64,000 nt of DNA, taken from NCBI RefSeq assembly GCF_000186865.1, contig NW_008705580.1, positions 116,152 through 180,151 on the forward strand. The letters are read 5' to 3'. This DNA comes from Aureococcus anophagefferens. Taxonomy: Eukaryota > Sar > Pelagophyceae > Pelagomonadales > Pelagomonadaceae. The position numbers and the translations under genes were made by a program. This document shows, one piece after another, positions 41,887 through 53,682 of this stretch (position 1 is its first letter; each line of letters begins with the position of its first letter). Below the pieces are notes generated by a model. It worked only from the letters and a program-made list of their open reading frames with translations, was not told the origin of the DNA and did no database searches.

Positions 41887-44063
41887 CTAGAACTTCTCGT
41901 CCTCGGAGACGTCGGGCTCCTCGAGGCGGTCGATGGCGGACTTGATGAGGTTGTTGTCCTTGGGCTCGAGGTCGAGGGCGAAGGTGAAGTGCATCATCGC
42001 GTCGTCGAGGCGGCCGAGCTTCTTGCAGACCTTGCCCATGAGGAAGTGGACGGACGCCTCGCGCGGCGCGTGGTCGGACACGGCGCGGAGCTCGGCGAGG
42101 GCGTCCTCGTACTTGTCGAGGCTGATGAGCACGTTGGCGCACTGGAAGCGCGCCTGCGGGTTCTTGGGCTCCATGAGCGCCGCGCGGCGGAGGTGGCGGA
42201 GCGCGTCGTGGCACTTCTGGTTCGCGTGGAGCGTCATGCCCAGGTAGCAGTGGAGCACGGAGCTCGTCGGGTTGTGGCAGAGCGCGCGGTCGAAGTGGTA
42301 CTCCGCGAGCTCGTACTTCTCCTGGCGGTAGTAGATCGCGCCGAGGCCGTACCTGCGGCGGGAGGGGGTTTCGAGGGACGACGCGGGAAAACAAGGGGGC
42401 GGCGCGCGCGAACGACGCACCAGGCGTTGTAGTGGCGCTCGTCGATGCGCATGGCGTGGCGGTACATGCCGATGGCCTTCTCGAAGTCCTCGTTCGCGAC
42501 GTACTCGTGGCCGCACAGCGTGTACGCGTACGCGAAGCGCGGGTCCACCGCGATGGCGCGCTGGAAGCAGCGGATGGCGCCGTCGTGCTCCTTCTGGAGG
42601 GACAGGCAGTTGCCGGACGCGCACCAGGCCTCGGGGCTCCGCGCGTCGAAGTCGACGCAGTGCCGCGCCAAGTAGCACAACTCGACGTCGTCCTTGAAAT
42701 GCCAGAGCGCCGTGGACAGGAGCTCGAGGCCCGCCATGCGGTGGGGCTCGACGCGCCGCATGGTCCGCAGGCTTCGCACGGCCGCCTCGTAGTCCGCGGC
42801 CTCGAAGTGGACCTTGCCGACGTGGTGCTGCACCCAGCCCGTCTCGAAGTGGCGCGCGGGCACCGCGTGGAGGTGGCGCAGCGCGTCGGGCCCGCGCGTG
42901 CGGCCGATGCAGTCGCGGGCCGCGCCGAGCCGGCGCAGCACGCGCAGGAGCGCCGCGCCGAGCCGCGCGCGCGCGTCCGCGGCGTCCCCGGGCTCGTCGT
43001 CCGGCGGCGCGTCCGCGGCGCCGTCGTCGCGCGGCGCCTCGGGCGGCGGCGCGGCGTCGCTCCGCCGCGCGACCTTGGCCCGCGGCTTGTCCGCCGACGA
43101 CGCGTCGTCGTAGGCCGACCCGGGGGGCGTCGCGGACGCGAACGTCAGCGCCTTGGGCTTGGTCGTCGCGGTGAGCGGCGGCGGCGGCGCGGCCGCGTCG
43201 GCCATGGCGTTCTCCTCGTCGAACGACGGCTCCTGGCGCGCGACGAGGGAATCCTCGCCGCAGGCGCTGCGCTGGTGCGGCGTGCCCATGTCGAGCGGCC
43301 GCGGCGAGAACGCGCCCGCGGACGACGCCGACGGCGGCGGCCGCGGCGGCGCGTTCTCGTCGTCGACGCGCGCCGACGACGCGGGCCCGCCGAACAGATT
43401 CCCGCCGCCGCCCGGCGGCGACAGGAGCGGCGTCGCGCCGCCCGCGCGCGGCGGCCGCGCGGCCGGCGGCGCCGCCGCGGCCGCGGCGCCGCCGCCGGCG
43501 ACGACGCTGAGCTGGCCCCGGAGCCGCTTCGCCGGCCGGTCCCGGAGCGCGTGGGGCGCGTGGTCGTCGAAGGCCGCGTCGGCGTCGACGGACGCGCCGA
43601 GCTGGCAGAGCGCGTCGAAGCTCACCCACATGAGCGCGTCGAGGCGCAGGGCGAGGCGGTAGTACTCGACGGCGTGGTCCCGCCGGTGCGTGTGCTGGCA
43701 GACGACGCCGAGGAGGTGGAGCCCCGCGGCGCCGTGGGGCACGGGCGAGCCCGGGCCCAGGAGCAGGTCCCGCGACGCCTTGGGGCCCGCCGCGCGCGCC
43801 GCGCGGTCGGGCAGCAGCGCCGTCTCGGCCTCGGCGAGCTTGTCGAGCTTGTAGCAGGCCACGGCCAGCAGGTAGCGCCCGTTGGCGCTGCTCGCGCAGC
43901 CGCAGAGCACGGCGTAGGCCCGCTTCGCCGCGCCCTGGCGCAGGTAGCACGACGCGAGGGCCTCGAGGGACGCCGCCGTGCGCACCTCGGCGTGCGCGCG
44001 CTCGCAGAGGAACGTCGCGTTGCTGTGGAGGAAGAGGGACGCGTAGCGCTCGTAGATCTCCAT
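41887..44063 (-). CDS. Anaphase-promoting complex subunit 3 (CDC27), TPR protein
   Basis: Two exons (44063-42421 and 42352-41887), 702 residues. The N-terminal TPR block is typical of APC3: ASLFLHSNATFLCERAHAEV ... ASCYLRQGAAKRAYAVL ... YLLAVACYKLDKLAEAETAL. A disordered middle follows (about 180-380). Then come C-terminal TPRs including WCASGNCLSLQKEHDGAIRC, AYTLCGHEYVANEDFEKAIG, HYNAWYGLGAIYYRQEKYEL, HCYLGMTLHANQKCHDAL and SVHFLMGKVCKKLGRLDDAM. CDC27 binds the IR tail of the co-activators CDH1/CDC20 in the APC/C ubiquitin ligase in the nucleus. The intron splits the conserved NAW-YGLG motif. The start MEIYERYASLF fits the family. Highly secure. Confidence 0.94.
42353..42420 (-). other. 68-bp GT-AG intron in CDC27
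   Basis: On the minus strand it starts gtgcgtcgttcg and ends ccgccgcag. Joining gives DERHYNAW-YGLGAIYYRQ, a hallmark CDC27 TPR sequence. No direct repeats and no introner core, so it is an ordinary intron. Confidence 0.92.
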
Positions 44064-44351
44064 GGTGTCTCCCCGGGGGCGTCCGCGGGGTCGTTCCCGA
44101 CCGCGTCCCGCTCGCGGTTGGCGCAGCTCCAGACGCTGGGGCCGCGGCTGAGACTGCTCGTCGACGGCAACAAGGTTCTCGATGCCATGCTGCCCCCCCG
44201 CTCGAGCCATCCCATCGTCGAAGAACAAGACCAACCTACGCTACGACGGCTAGCTGCCGGCCTAGCTGTCAGCTAGCTCGGCTCGTCTAGGTACCCCTCT
44301 AGCCCCCCTGGATAACACCCCCCCATCCCATCGTCGAGCCATCCATCGAGC

Positions 44352-44954
44352 ATGGCTGCCGGTCGGAGCTTCACGTTCATCCGGCACGGCGAGGCGGCCC
44401 ACAACCCGCTCATCACCGCCGGCGACAAGGCCGCGGGGCGCGCGATCCTCGACCCGAAGCTCACGGCCCTCGGCACCGAACAAGCGACGGCGCTCGGCGC
44501 CAAACTCACGGAGAGCAACCGTTCGTTCGACATCGTCGTCACGTCCCCGCTGTCGCGCGCGCTGCAGACGACGGCGTTGGCCTGCCCCGCCGAATGCGCC
44601 GCGCGGCGCGTCGTCGTCACGAGCCTCCACACGGAGAACGGCATCCCCGTCGAGGGCGATCCCGTGGCCGGCAACCCCTGCCAGCGCGGCGCGCCGCTCG
44701 CGGAGCTCAGGGCCGACTACCCGACCTTCGACTTCGCGGGCTGCGCCGACGAGGCCCAGTGGACGACGGACGGGCGGGGCGGCTCCTTCCACCCGCTCGG
44801 CGTCGCGGAGCGCCTCGAGCTCTTCCGGACGTTCCTCCACGGCCTGCCCGAGGACGCGGCCGTGCTCGTCGTCGGCCACTCGGGCTTCTGGAAGAAGTTC
44901 CTCGGCCAGGACCAGAAGATGGCCAACTGCGAACTCGTCGAGCGGGCGGTCTAA
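44352..44954 (+). CDS. Histidine phosphatase (phosphoglycerate mutase-like) family protein
   Basis: Intronless, 200 residues. The catalytic RHG motif is FIRHGEAAHN (residues 9-18). The proton-donor region includes SLHTENGIPVEGD, and the second His lies in VLVVGHSGFWKKFL (about 170-183). Branch-1 histidine phosphatases of this length act on small phospho-metabolites or on phosphoproteins; the substrate cannot be inferred. It lies head-to-head with CDC27 across 288 bp and tail-to-tail with the kinase gene (24 bp between stops). Confidence 0.88.
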   Translation: MAAGRSFTFIRHGEAAHNPLITAGDKAAGRAILDPKLTALGTEQATALGAKLTESNRSFDIVVTSPLSRALQTTALACPAECAARRVVVTSLHTENGIPVEGDPVAGNPCQRGAPLAELRADYPTFDFAGCADEAQWTTDGRGGSFHPLGVAERLELFRTFLHGLPEDAAVLVVGHSGFWKKFLGQDQKMANCELVERAV

Positions 44955-44978
44955 GGGCCGCGAAGCGTCCGGGGACTT

Positions 44979-46798
44979 TTAGAGGTCGCTCGCGTCGACG
45001 GCGCCCCTTTGGCGCGAGAAGGGGTTCCACCAGCGCGCCCGCGGCGACGCGGGCGCGTCGTCCGGCGGCGACTCGGCGACCTCGAGGACGTCGTCTTCGG
45101 ACGCGCGGTAGCCGAAGCCCGCGAAGAGGTCCGCGCGGCTCGCGCCCGGCGCGTCGTCGCCCGCGACGAAGAAGGACATGAGCCGCTGCGTCCGCGTGAA
45201 CTGGCTCGCGCGCTCGGCGATCTGCACGTGGAGCGTCGGCCGCGACAGGTCCGGCTCGTCGTCGCCGTCGCCGGGCGCGTCGGCGAGGGAGCCGCGCGGC
45301 GTCGCCTCGAGGTCCACCTGGACGACGTCCCCCGCGGCGTCCGTCGCGCCGCTCGTCTCGAGGATGGACCGCGCGCCCGGCGACGCCGGCGGCGGCGCGC
45401 GCCGCGCGTCGTCGTCGTCGTCGCTGTGGTCGCCGTCGTCGTCGACGGAGTGCGCGCCGCGCGCGAGCGGCGACGCGAGCTCGCGCCGCTCGAGCTTGCC
45501 GAAGTCGACGTCCGCGAAGAAGGCGTGCCGGCGGATCTTCTTCCACCGCGGCCGGTCCGCCGCCTGCTTCCGGAGCAGCGCCCCGACGAAGGCCGTCGCG
45601 ACGCCGTCGCCCTCGACGGCCGGCGCGTCAGCGCGGACGATGTTCGCGAAGAGGTCGCGCGGCGGCCTGCGCGCGCGTCGCGTCTTCCACCCGACGTCCA
45701 CGGGCGCGTCATCGAACGGTTCGGACCCGACGCTTCGAGGACTCGACGAGAGGAAACGACGCGTCCAAAAATCGGCCAAAACGACATTGATGTGACCGAG
45801 CTCGAGAGTTTCGCAGTGACCGGCCGTCGGAATCGACGCCGGCGGCGGCGTCCGCTTCGGGAACGGCCGCTCGAAGGGCGTGTGGCCGCAGCGCATCTCG
45901 AAGACGATGCAACCCAGGGCCCACCAGTCGACGCGCTCGTCGTAGGTCGTCGCGTCCTTGCGCAGGAACTCCGGCGCCATGTAGCTCAGCGTGCCGACCT
46001 GTGTGGAAATCAACCACTGGTTTGGGACGTCCCGACCAAACTTTGAAATTCTCTAGCTCGGTCAAATCGAAGTCGATTCGGCTGATCTTTGGACGAGTCG
46101 ATTGCTCTCGTCAAGTTATCGAAGCGCAGCTAAAGAGATCGTGTCAAATACGCTCACATTGAAGTCGGGTTGCATAGTTGATTTCCACGCGGCGTGCCGA
46201 CGAAGCTCCGCTTCCGCGCGCCGTCGGCCTGCGTGTCCAGCGCGACGGCGAGGCCGTAGTCGGCGATGGCGCAGTGGCCGCCGAGGTCGAGCAGCACGTT
46301 CGCCGGCTTCAGGTCGCGGTGGATGACCCCGAGCTGGTGCAGGTGCGCGAGGCCGAGCGCGAGCTCGCCGGCGGCGAACGTCGCGCCGGCCGCGGCGATC
46401 GCGCGGCCCGGCTCCGCGCGCAGGCGGTCCTCGAGGGACCCGCCCTGGTAGTAGTCCATGACCAGGAACAGCCGCGCGGGCGACTGGAACGCGTAGCGGA
46501 GCCGCGCGAGGCACGGATGCCGCGCGGACCGTAAAATCTCCTTCTCGACGCGCGCGCTCTCCGTGATGTTCCGCCGGATCATCTTCTCCTTGTCCATGAT
46601 CTTCATGGCGAAGGCCCGGCCCGCGTTCGGCGCGCTGCGCTTGCGCACCAGGAGGACGGCGCCGAAGCTGCCCTGCCCCAGCGTGCGCAGCGGCACGAAC
46701 TCGCTCACGTCGACGACCTGCGTGCTCATGGCCCGCGCGCGGCTCGGCAGCGGGCTCGGCTTCAGCGACTTGCGCCGCGCCGGCGCGGACGCGAACAT
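44979..46798 (-). CDS. AGC-like Ser/Thr protein kinase with DYG motif, two introners
   Basis: Three exons (46798-46202, 45998-45850 and 45666-44979), 477 residues. The glycine loop is GQGSFGAV (41-48), the ATP lysine AFAMKIMDKE (K66), and the catalytic loop HRDLKPANVLLD (160-171). The magnesium motif is DYGLA (180-184) in place of DFG. The activation segment is RSFVGTLSYMAPEF and the helix-F region VDWWALGCIVFEM. HTPFERPFPKRTPPRDLFAN reads through the second splice junction, and RPRWKKIRRHAFFADVDFGK resembles the AGC C-tail start. A hydrophobic-motif FxxF is not evident (RLMSFF is a candidate). The acidic tail is low-complexity. Start MFASAPARRK; MSTQVVDVSEF is an alternative. Confidence 0.88.
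45667..45849 (-). mobile_element. Introner intron in the kinase gene, eroded copy (183 bp, GC-AG)
   Basis: On the transcript strand the 8-bp repeat gccgccgc flanks it (45849-45842 and 45666-45659), both copies identical, so the donor is GC. The core is retained: actctcgagctcggtcacat and ggccgatttttggacgcg. The inverted repeats are eroded. Phase 2. Splicing yields FPKRTPPRDLFANIV. The intron is a multiple of three and open, so it is easily missed as coding. GC-rich sequence makes the repeat less decisive here. Confidence 0.75.
45999..46201 (-). mobile_element. Introner intron in the kinase gene, intact copy (203 bp)
   Basis: On the transcript strand the repeats gtcggcac (46201-46194) and gtcggcac (45998-45991) are identical. 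Inverted repeats: ccgcgtggaaatcaac after one extra g, against ctgtgtggaaatcaac from the other end (14 of 16). The core is complete, and its orientation is opposite to that of the eroded copy in the same gene. Phase 0. Splicing joins KRSF to VGTLSYMAPEF, the conserved activation segment. Confidence 0.95.
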
Positions 46799-46969
46799 GG
46801 CGACGGCGGCGGCGGCTGCCGGCGGCGGCGTCGGGGCCGACGAGCAGAGGTGGCTGCGAGAGGCTGCCCGGCAGGCCCGCCTCGACCAAGAAAGGCAACG
46901 CCAGCCGCACCTTTGAACCTGAACCTTGCGCCGGTGCTGCCCCGGTCGATCGATAAAAAAGACGGGGGC

Positions 46970-49900
46970 ATGCTCCTCCTGCTCTGCGTCGCCTTTGCCG
47001 GCCGGGCCGCCGGCGGCGAGGCGCCGCGCGCGCTGCGGCACCTCGAGCCGACGCTGCTGCCGACGTCTGCGCCGTCCCTGACGCCGTCGTCGTGCCCGAC
47101 GGCGGGGCCGACGGCGTCCCTGGCGCCGACGGTCGTCGCGCCGCCGCTGCCGACGGGCAACGGGACCGTCGCCGACTGGGCGTCGCTCCAGTACCTCATC
47201 GAGGCGGGCCTCGGCGCGTCGGGCGTCTTCGTCGCCGGAAACTACGCCATCAGTGACAAGATCACGGTCTACGCGGGCGACGAGGCGCGCGTGCGCGCCG
47301 TCGGCGACGGCGCCGCGGTCTTCGACGGGTCGGGCAGCGACAAGCGCGCGTTCCTCGTGTCCGGGTCCCTCGAGCTCGTGGGCCCGCTCGTCATCGAGAA
47401 CCTGCTTTTAGCCGTCGCCGGCGCGTGCGCCAAGGTCCAGAACGGCGGCGTGCTCACGGCGACGGACGTCGCGTTCCGCGGCAACGCCGGCTCCAACGGC
47501 GTCGCCGTCTACGCGACGGGCCAGGCCGCCGTCTTCCTCACGAGTTGCGCCTTCCTCCGCAACGTCGCGACGTCCCGGGGCGGCGCGATCTACGCGTCCG
47601 ACGCCTACGTGTCGCTCGTCGGTATAAACGCGACGCGGAACACGGGCGAGGGCGGCTTCCTCTACGCGACGTCGGCGTCGCTCGTCGAGCTGAGGTCGAG
47701 CCTCGTCGCCGAGAACGTGGCGCTGACGAACGGCGGCGGCTTCCTGCTCACGGACGCGTCGACGCTCGTCGCGTCCAACTCGACGTTCGCGCGCAACGTC
47801 GCGGACGAGTACGCGGGCGCCGTCGCCGCGGAGGCCGGCTCCATGGTCGCCCTGGACGACTGCGCCGTGACGGGCAGCACGGCGAACTTCGACGGCGGCG
47901 GCCTCCTCGGCGCCGAGTCCTATTTCCTGCTCACGCGGACGATTTTGTCGCGGAACGAGGCCGCGGGCAACGGCGGCGGCGCGGCCGCGGCCGCCGGCGG
48001 CGGCCTCGGTTTGCTCGACTGCGTCGTGGCCCACAACGGTGCGACGGAGGGCGGCGGCCTCTACGTCGACGCGAGCGTGCTCAGCGTCAACTCGACCAAC
48101 GTGACGCGCAACGCCGCGGACTACGGCGGCGGCGTCGGCGCCTGTGCCGATTCCAAATCTTCAACCCGACTTCAATGGGCGCGTAATCGAACGATTTGGA
48201 CCAGACTCTTTCGCTGTGCTTCGAGAACTCGACGAGAGCAATCGATCCGTCCAAAGATCAGCCGAATCGACGTCGACGTGACCGAGAATTCTCAAGTTTG
48301 GCGGGGACCCCCCAAACCAGCGGTTGGAATCCACGCAGGTCGGCGCGCTCGGCACGGGCCACCACATCTTCGACGCGGCCTGGGTCGAGCGCAACGTCGC
48401 CACCGACGGCGGCGGCGTCGCCATCGAGGACGGCAGCGCCTTCTTCACGGCCGGGTCGTCCGTGTCGCGCAACGAGGCCCTAAGTCGCGGCGGCGGCCTC
48501 TGCGTCGACTCCGCGTCCGTGGCCCTCGGGTCCGACTTCCGGGGCCTGGGCAACGTCGCCGACTCCCAGGGCGGCTTCGCGGCGCTCTGGAACGACGCGC
48601 CCGCCATCTACGGCGCGTCGAACGACCACGCGTCCGTCCTCGCGGGCAACGTCGCGTCCGAGGGCGGCGCCGTCGACGTCGTCACGTACGCGACGGGCGC
48701 GGCCGTGCGCAACATCGTCTTTTTACGCAACGAGGCCGAATCCGGCGTCGGCGCGGCCATCCACGTGTCTTTAGGAGCCGCCGTCGCCATCTCGAACTGC
48801 AAGTCGGGCGGCCACTACTCGAAGTCGTCCGGCGCGTCCATCTACCTCGCGTCGGGCGCGGAGGCGAAAGTTATTGATTTTGAGTCCGTCGGCGACCAGG
48901 CGCTGCTGCGGGGTATTATATATCTGGAGCACGACACGTCCTTCGTCGGCGAGCGGCTCACGGTGCGCAACGCGTCCGTCGTCACGGGCGTCATCTTCGC
49001 GACGGACGTGACCTACCTCTACCTCGGCGACTCCCACTTCGCCTACAACAGTGCCGAGGAGGGGTCCTGCGTCTACGCGGAGCTCTGCGAGGAGAAGTTC
49101 GTTTTAGCGAGGACGACGGTGGAGCGGAACGAGGGCTCGGCGATCTTCCTCGACGGGTCGCACGCGCACCTCGAGAACGTGACCATCCGCGACAACGTCG
49201 CGTCGCCCCACGGCGAGGACGTCGGCGCCGCGGGCCTCGCGACCGTGAAGTCGTCCATCTCCATGAAGGGGTCCACGATCGAGCGCAACGAGGCCGAGTA
49301 CGGCGGCGCGTTCGCGGTCACGGAGCAGTCGTCCGTCTTCTCCTACGGCGGCAACGCCATCACGGGCAACGCGGCCGTCGGCGGCCACGGCGGCGCCTTC
49401 CTCGTGTTGTCGTCGAGCGTCGTCGTGCTCCGCGAGGACGACGTCGTCGACTACAACACGGCGACGCTCGGCGGCGGCGTCGCCTACTGGGACTCGACGA
49501 CGGTGGACCGGGCGAATTTGGTGACGTTTGCGACCATCGGCGCACACAACGACGCGGGCTACGGGCCCGTGAACGCCACGGGCATCACCGCGGTGCGCGG
49601 CTACCACGACGGCGTCGAGGAGCGTTCCAACTTCGAGCTCAAGGACGATTTGGTCGTCGAGGCGCTGGACTACTTCGGCCAGGTGGCGGCCGTCGGCGCC
49701 ACGACCTTCGCCGTGGCGCTCTACGAGGGCGACGACGACACGTCGTTCAACGGCCTGAACTCGAAGTCGTTCACCGCGAACGGCCCCGCGATCGCGCGGT
49801 GGCGCAACTCGGAGTCGCCCGTCGTCGTCGGCTACGCGCCGAACCGCAACGCGACGCTCGTCGCCGTGCTGGACCCGGCGAACCTGCCGGAGGAGATGAC

Positions 49901-52592
49901 CTTCGACGAGGGCGTCGCCGACGCCTTCGAGGACCGCTTCCCCGTCTGGCTCCGCGGCTGCGAGATGGGCGAGGAGCTCGTGTCGTGGTACGGCGACGAC
50001 GACACGTGCCAGCCCTGCGGCGTGGGCTTCTACTGGTTCGACCGCGGCAGCGACTACGGCGCCTGGGCCCAGAGCGGCCGCTGCAAGTCCTGCGAGAACG
50101 GCATGATCTGCGAGACGCCCGGCCGGTCCATCGTCGACGTCGCGATGGAGGAGTCCTACTACCGCACCAAGTCGGACTCGCGCCACGTCTACTCCTGCCC
50201 CTCCGAGGCCTTTGGGTGCCCGGGCCACGCCAACGCGACGAGCGCGACGGGCACGACGGGCGGGTCGCTCTGCGCGGAGGGCTACGGCGGCATCCTCTGC
50301 GCGACGTGCCGCGACGGCTACTACGGCCTGCGGGACTCGCACAACCGCTACCGCTGCTACAAGTGCAGGTCGAAGAACTTCTGGCAGACGGCGGCGCTCT
50401 ACGTCGCCGTGGGCATCTGCACGGTCGGCGGCATGATCTGGCTCGCGTTCTCCGAGAGCGGCCAGACGACGTTCCTCCTCATCGCCGACACGCAGGGCGG
50501 CGCCGCCGACGACATCGTCGGGGCCATCAACGACATGGAGGACAACGACAGCCAGGACTCGCGCGACGACGACAGCGACCCGGACGTCGACACGGAGCTC
50601 GAGGCCGCGGAGAACTCGCGGTTCGCGTCGCTCGTCGTCAAGGCCAAGGCGCTCATCTCCTTCTACCAGATCATCGCGTCCGTGCCCTACATCTTCAACT
50701 TCTCCGTGGACGTGCCGGGCGCGTACTCCGTCGTCGTCAAGGTCACGACGATCTTTAGCTTCTCGTTCCGCGACATCGTGTCGACGCGGTGCCTGAGCCC
50801 GTCGACGTCCAACGGCCTCTACTACCTGTGGGGCCTGGTCTTCACGACGTGCGTGCCCATGGTCATGGTCGTGCTGCTCTGGTGCGGCTTCCGCATCAAG
50901 GTCCGGCGCGACCCGCAAAAGTGCGCGTCGTACCGGCAGCTGCACCTCGAGATGGTGCTGCTGCTCATCCACCTCCTGCTGCCCGTGTGCTCCATCGCCG
51001 CGGTGCAGGCGCTGGTCTGCGACGACTTCGACAACGGCGACGGCCGGGACCACGCGTCGTTCCTCCGCGAGGACCTGTCCGTGAACTGCAACGGCGACCG
51101 CTACCTCTACTTCATCCAGCCCTGGGCGAGCCTCATGATCTTGATCTACCCCGTGGGCGTGCCCCTCCTCTACTTCACGCTCCTCTTCCGGAGCCGCAAG
51201 CTCCTGAACCCGACGGAGCACGTCGACCGCGACACGCTCCTCGCGGAGCCCGACGACCGGAAGAACTCCATCGGCGACCGCGCGGACCTCCTGCCGGACC
51301 CGGAGTCCTTCGTCGACCGCGCCGAGGAGGCCGCCGAGGAGGCCATGAGCGACGTGCGCACGGAGCTCGAGCTCGCGCGGCGCCACGTGCGCGACGTCTT
51401 CTACAACGACTACGAGAACGACAACCACGAGAAAAAACTCAAGGCCCACGAGAAGCGGAGCCCGGACTACCAGAGCCGGCTCGCGCTGCACCGCACGACG
51501 CGGGCCATGGCCTTCCACCGCGAGGACGCGTTCACGGATTTGGCGAACAGCGACCAGTCGTGGTACAAGATCAACCACAACGACATCATGTCCTTCAAGT
51601 TCTTATGGATCGACTACGAGCCGCGCTGCTACTGGTGGGAGTGCATCGAGGTCGTGCGGCGCGTCTTCAGCACGGCGATTTTAGCGGCCGTGGGCCAGGG
51701 GTCGAAGCTCCAGATCGCGATCGCGCTCGCCGTGTCCATCGTCTACACGGCGACGTACATCCGCTTCAAGCCCTTCGTCTTCGACGACGACGACCTCATC
51801 GCCGAGATCTCGGGCTGGTCCATCACGCTGACGCTCTTCGTCTGCCTCATGCTCCGCGCGGAGATCGCGCTCGACCGCCACTTCGGCGTCGCAGCCGCGC
51901 TCCTCGTCGTCGCGGCGCTGCTCCCCCTGCTCGCGGCGCTCTTCGTGATCCGGAAGTTCATCCTGAAGCTCGCCCGGGACGGCTTCCTCAAGAAGGAGAA
52001 GGAGGAGATGGCCGAGGAGAAGAGGAAGCTCGCGCGCTACGGCCGCGCGCTCTCGCAGAAAGTCCGCCGGTCGCTCCACATGGACAACGCCGCCGCCGGC
52101 GTGGAGATGGTCGGCCGCGACGCGGGGAGCGGCGCGCCAACCGACAAGGGGCGCGGCGCGCCAACCGACGAGGGGCGCGGCGCGCCAACCGACAAGGGGC
52201 GCGGCGCGCCCGGCGACGACGACGTCGTCGAGGCGCCGCTCGACTCGTCGCCGGACGTCGTCCGCCTGCTCGTGCCGAGCTCCGGCGACGCGGAGGAGGA
52301 GAAGGCCGCGGACCGCCGGAACTCGTCCGTGGACTCGGACGCCTTCGCGGACTGCGTCGCGCACCCGGCCGACGACGCGCCGGCCGGCGGCGCCGCGCGG
52401 CCCGCGCTGAGCGTCGAGGACGTCATCTCGCCGGACCGCGCGGTGCACCTCGACGTCGAGCGCCAGGACACGTCCTCCGAGGACCTCGCCGCGGCCGACA
52501 CCCTCGCGTCGTCGCTGGTCGCCTGCGTCGGCGCGCCGGCCGAGTCGCCGGGCTCGGACCGCGGCGTCGGCTGCCTCGCGAACATCGGCTGA
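46970..52592 (+). CDS. Giant receptor-like protein: parallel beta-helix ectodomain, Cys-rich module, multi-TM
   Basis: Two exons (46970-48133 and 48339-52592), 1805 residues. Signal peptide MLLLLCVAFAGRAAGG. After a Thr/Pro stretch, residues about 70-870 form right-handed beta-helix repeats (pattern NxxxxxGGGLyV.s, many NVT/NAT sequons). Next is a cysteine-rich module (CQPCGVGFYWF ... CKSCENGMICETPGRS ... CAEGYGGILCATCRDGYYGL, then CYKC) as in ephrin-receptor-like regions. At least eight membrane spans follow, from ALYVAVGICTVGGMIWLAF to ALLVVAALLPLLAALFVI. The tail has three GAPTD[KE]GR repeats. I infer a surface receptor or channel-like protein of a large stramenopile family; the ligand is unknown. 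It shares a 171-bp divergent region with the kinase gene. Confidence 0.78.
48134..48338 (+). mobile_element. Introner intron in the beta-helix receptor gene (205 bp)
   Basis: Identical repeats gtcggcgc at 48134-48141 and 48339-48346. Inverted repeats ctgtgccgattccaa and ctgcgtggattccaa (12 of 15). The core runs aatcttcaacccgacttcaa ... gagaattctcaagtttggcg. Phase 0. Splicing joins NAADYGGG to VGALGTGHHIFD, inside a beta-helix coil, and links the two open frames exactly. Confidence 0.94.
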
Positions 52593-52663
52593 CGCGTCCC
52601 CCGAATTCGCACACCTTTGAAAGCGCGAGCGCCCGCGACGGGCGCCGGCAGCGCAGGCGTAGC

Positions 52664-53509
52664 CTAATCGGCCTTACGCTCCGCCGCGTCCTCCTCGCGG
52701 TGCGCGTCGATCTTCTTGAGCTTGGCGACCGCGTCCTTGACGGCGAGGTCGAGGAGGAAGTACTTCGCGAGGGACTCGCGCGTGAACCGCGTCTTCACGA
52801 CGACCTTCTTGTCCGGGAGCTTCGCGCGGTCGAAGTAGGGCAGGCGCCGCTGGAGCTTGCCGCCGTAGAAGAGGGCGAAGGTCGGCAGCTGGCGCGTGCG
52901 CACGGAGACGTCGATGTCGAAGCGCTTCGCGAGGTGCGCGAACGTGGCGACGTCGACGCTCACGAACTTGCGCCGCACGGACGCGTGCTCCGCGGCCAGG
53001 GAGCAGAAGAGGGGGTCCGCGTGCGTGCAGGCGTCGCACCAGGACGCGACGAACGCGACGACGAACACGGGCGCCATGCGGTCCTCCTCCGGCGGCGCGC
53101 GGCAGCAGCGCCGCGCGAACGCGTCGCCGTCGAGGACTTCGACGGCGTCCGCGCCGGGGAAGGCGGGCGTCGGCACGAGCGCGAGCGTCATGAAGGCCGC
53201 GAGGGCCACGGCGAGGCCCGGCCAGAACGTCATGAACAGCAGCAGCCCCAGCGCCGTCTTGCCGTAGAGGAAGACCTTGCTCAGGAACTCGTGGGACGAC
53301 GTCGCGCGCCGCAGCTTGCCCATGACCGCGAAGCCGATGAGCGCGAAGACCTCCTTCTCCCGCGTCATGAGGAAGGACCCGGAGCCGGGCTCGCAGACGC
53401 GCCAGGTCTCCGGCAGCACGTAGCGCAGCGGCAGCCACGCGACGCACACGAGCCCGTTGGCGACGTAGTAGGGCTGCAGGTAGGTCTTCAGCGGCATGCC
53501 GCCGAGCAT
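52664..53509 (-). CDS. TMX2-like thioredoxin-fold membrane protein
   Basis: Intronless, 281 residues from MLGGMPLKTYLQ. Hydrophobic segments near the N-terminus (YYVANGLVCVAWLPLRYVL; LLLFMTFWPGLAVALAAFMT) precede a thioredoxin-like domain. It contains VFVVAFVASWCDACTHADPL and a VSVDVATFAHLAKRFDIDVS segment, then TRQLPTFALFYGGKLQRRLP with the cis-Pro. WCDAC retains both active cysteines, whereas animal TMX2 has SNDC, so this protein could be redox-active. Expected in the ER or mitochondria-associated membrane. The start is not certain; ATGs at 53587 and 53497 are alternatives. Confidence 0.8.
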   Translation of the reverse strand: MLGGMPLKTYLQPYYVANGLVCVAWLPLRYVLPETWRVCEPGSGSFLMTREKEVFALIGFAVMGKLRRATSSHEFLSKVFLYGKTALGLLLFMTFWPGLAVALAAFMTLALVPTPAFPGADAVEVLDGDAFARRCCRAPPEEDRMAPVFVVAFVASWCDACTHADPLFCSLAAEHASVRRKFVSVDVATFAHLAKRFDIDVSVRTRQLPTFALFYGGKLQRRLPYFDRAKLPDKKVVVKTRFTRESLAKYFLLDLAVKDAVAKLKKIDAHREEDAAERKAD

Positions 53510-53682
53510 GGTTGATGCGTGTGGTCTTGCGGCGCCGACGCGACGGTTTCGCAGATCGGTGTGGTCTCGCGACGCCGCGCGCGGCACGACGATGGTCGAC
53601 GGCGGCTACCTGATTTTTCGGCGACCGCTCAGATTTGCCTCAAATTTGCCTCAGCTTGCAGCACAGCGTCGCGCGCGGAGCG

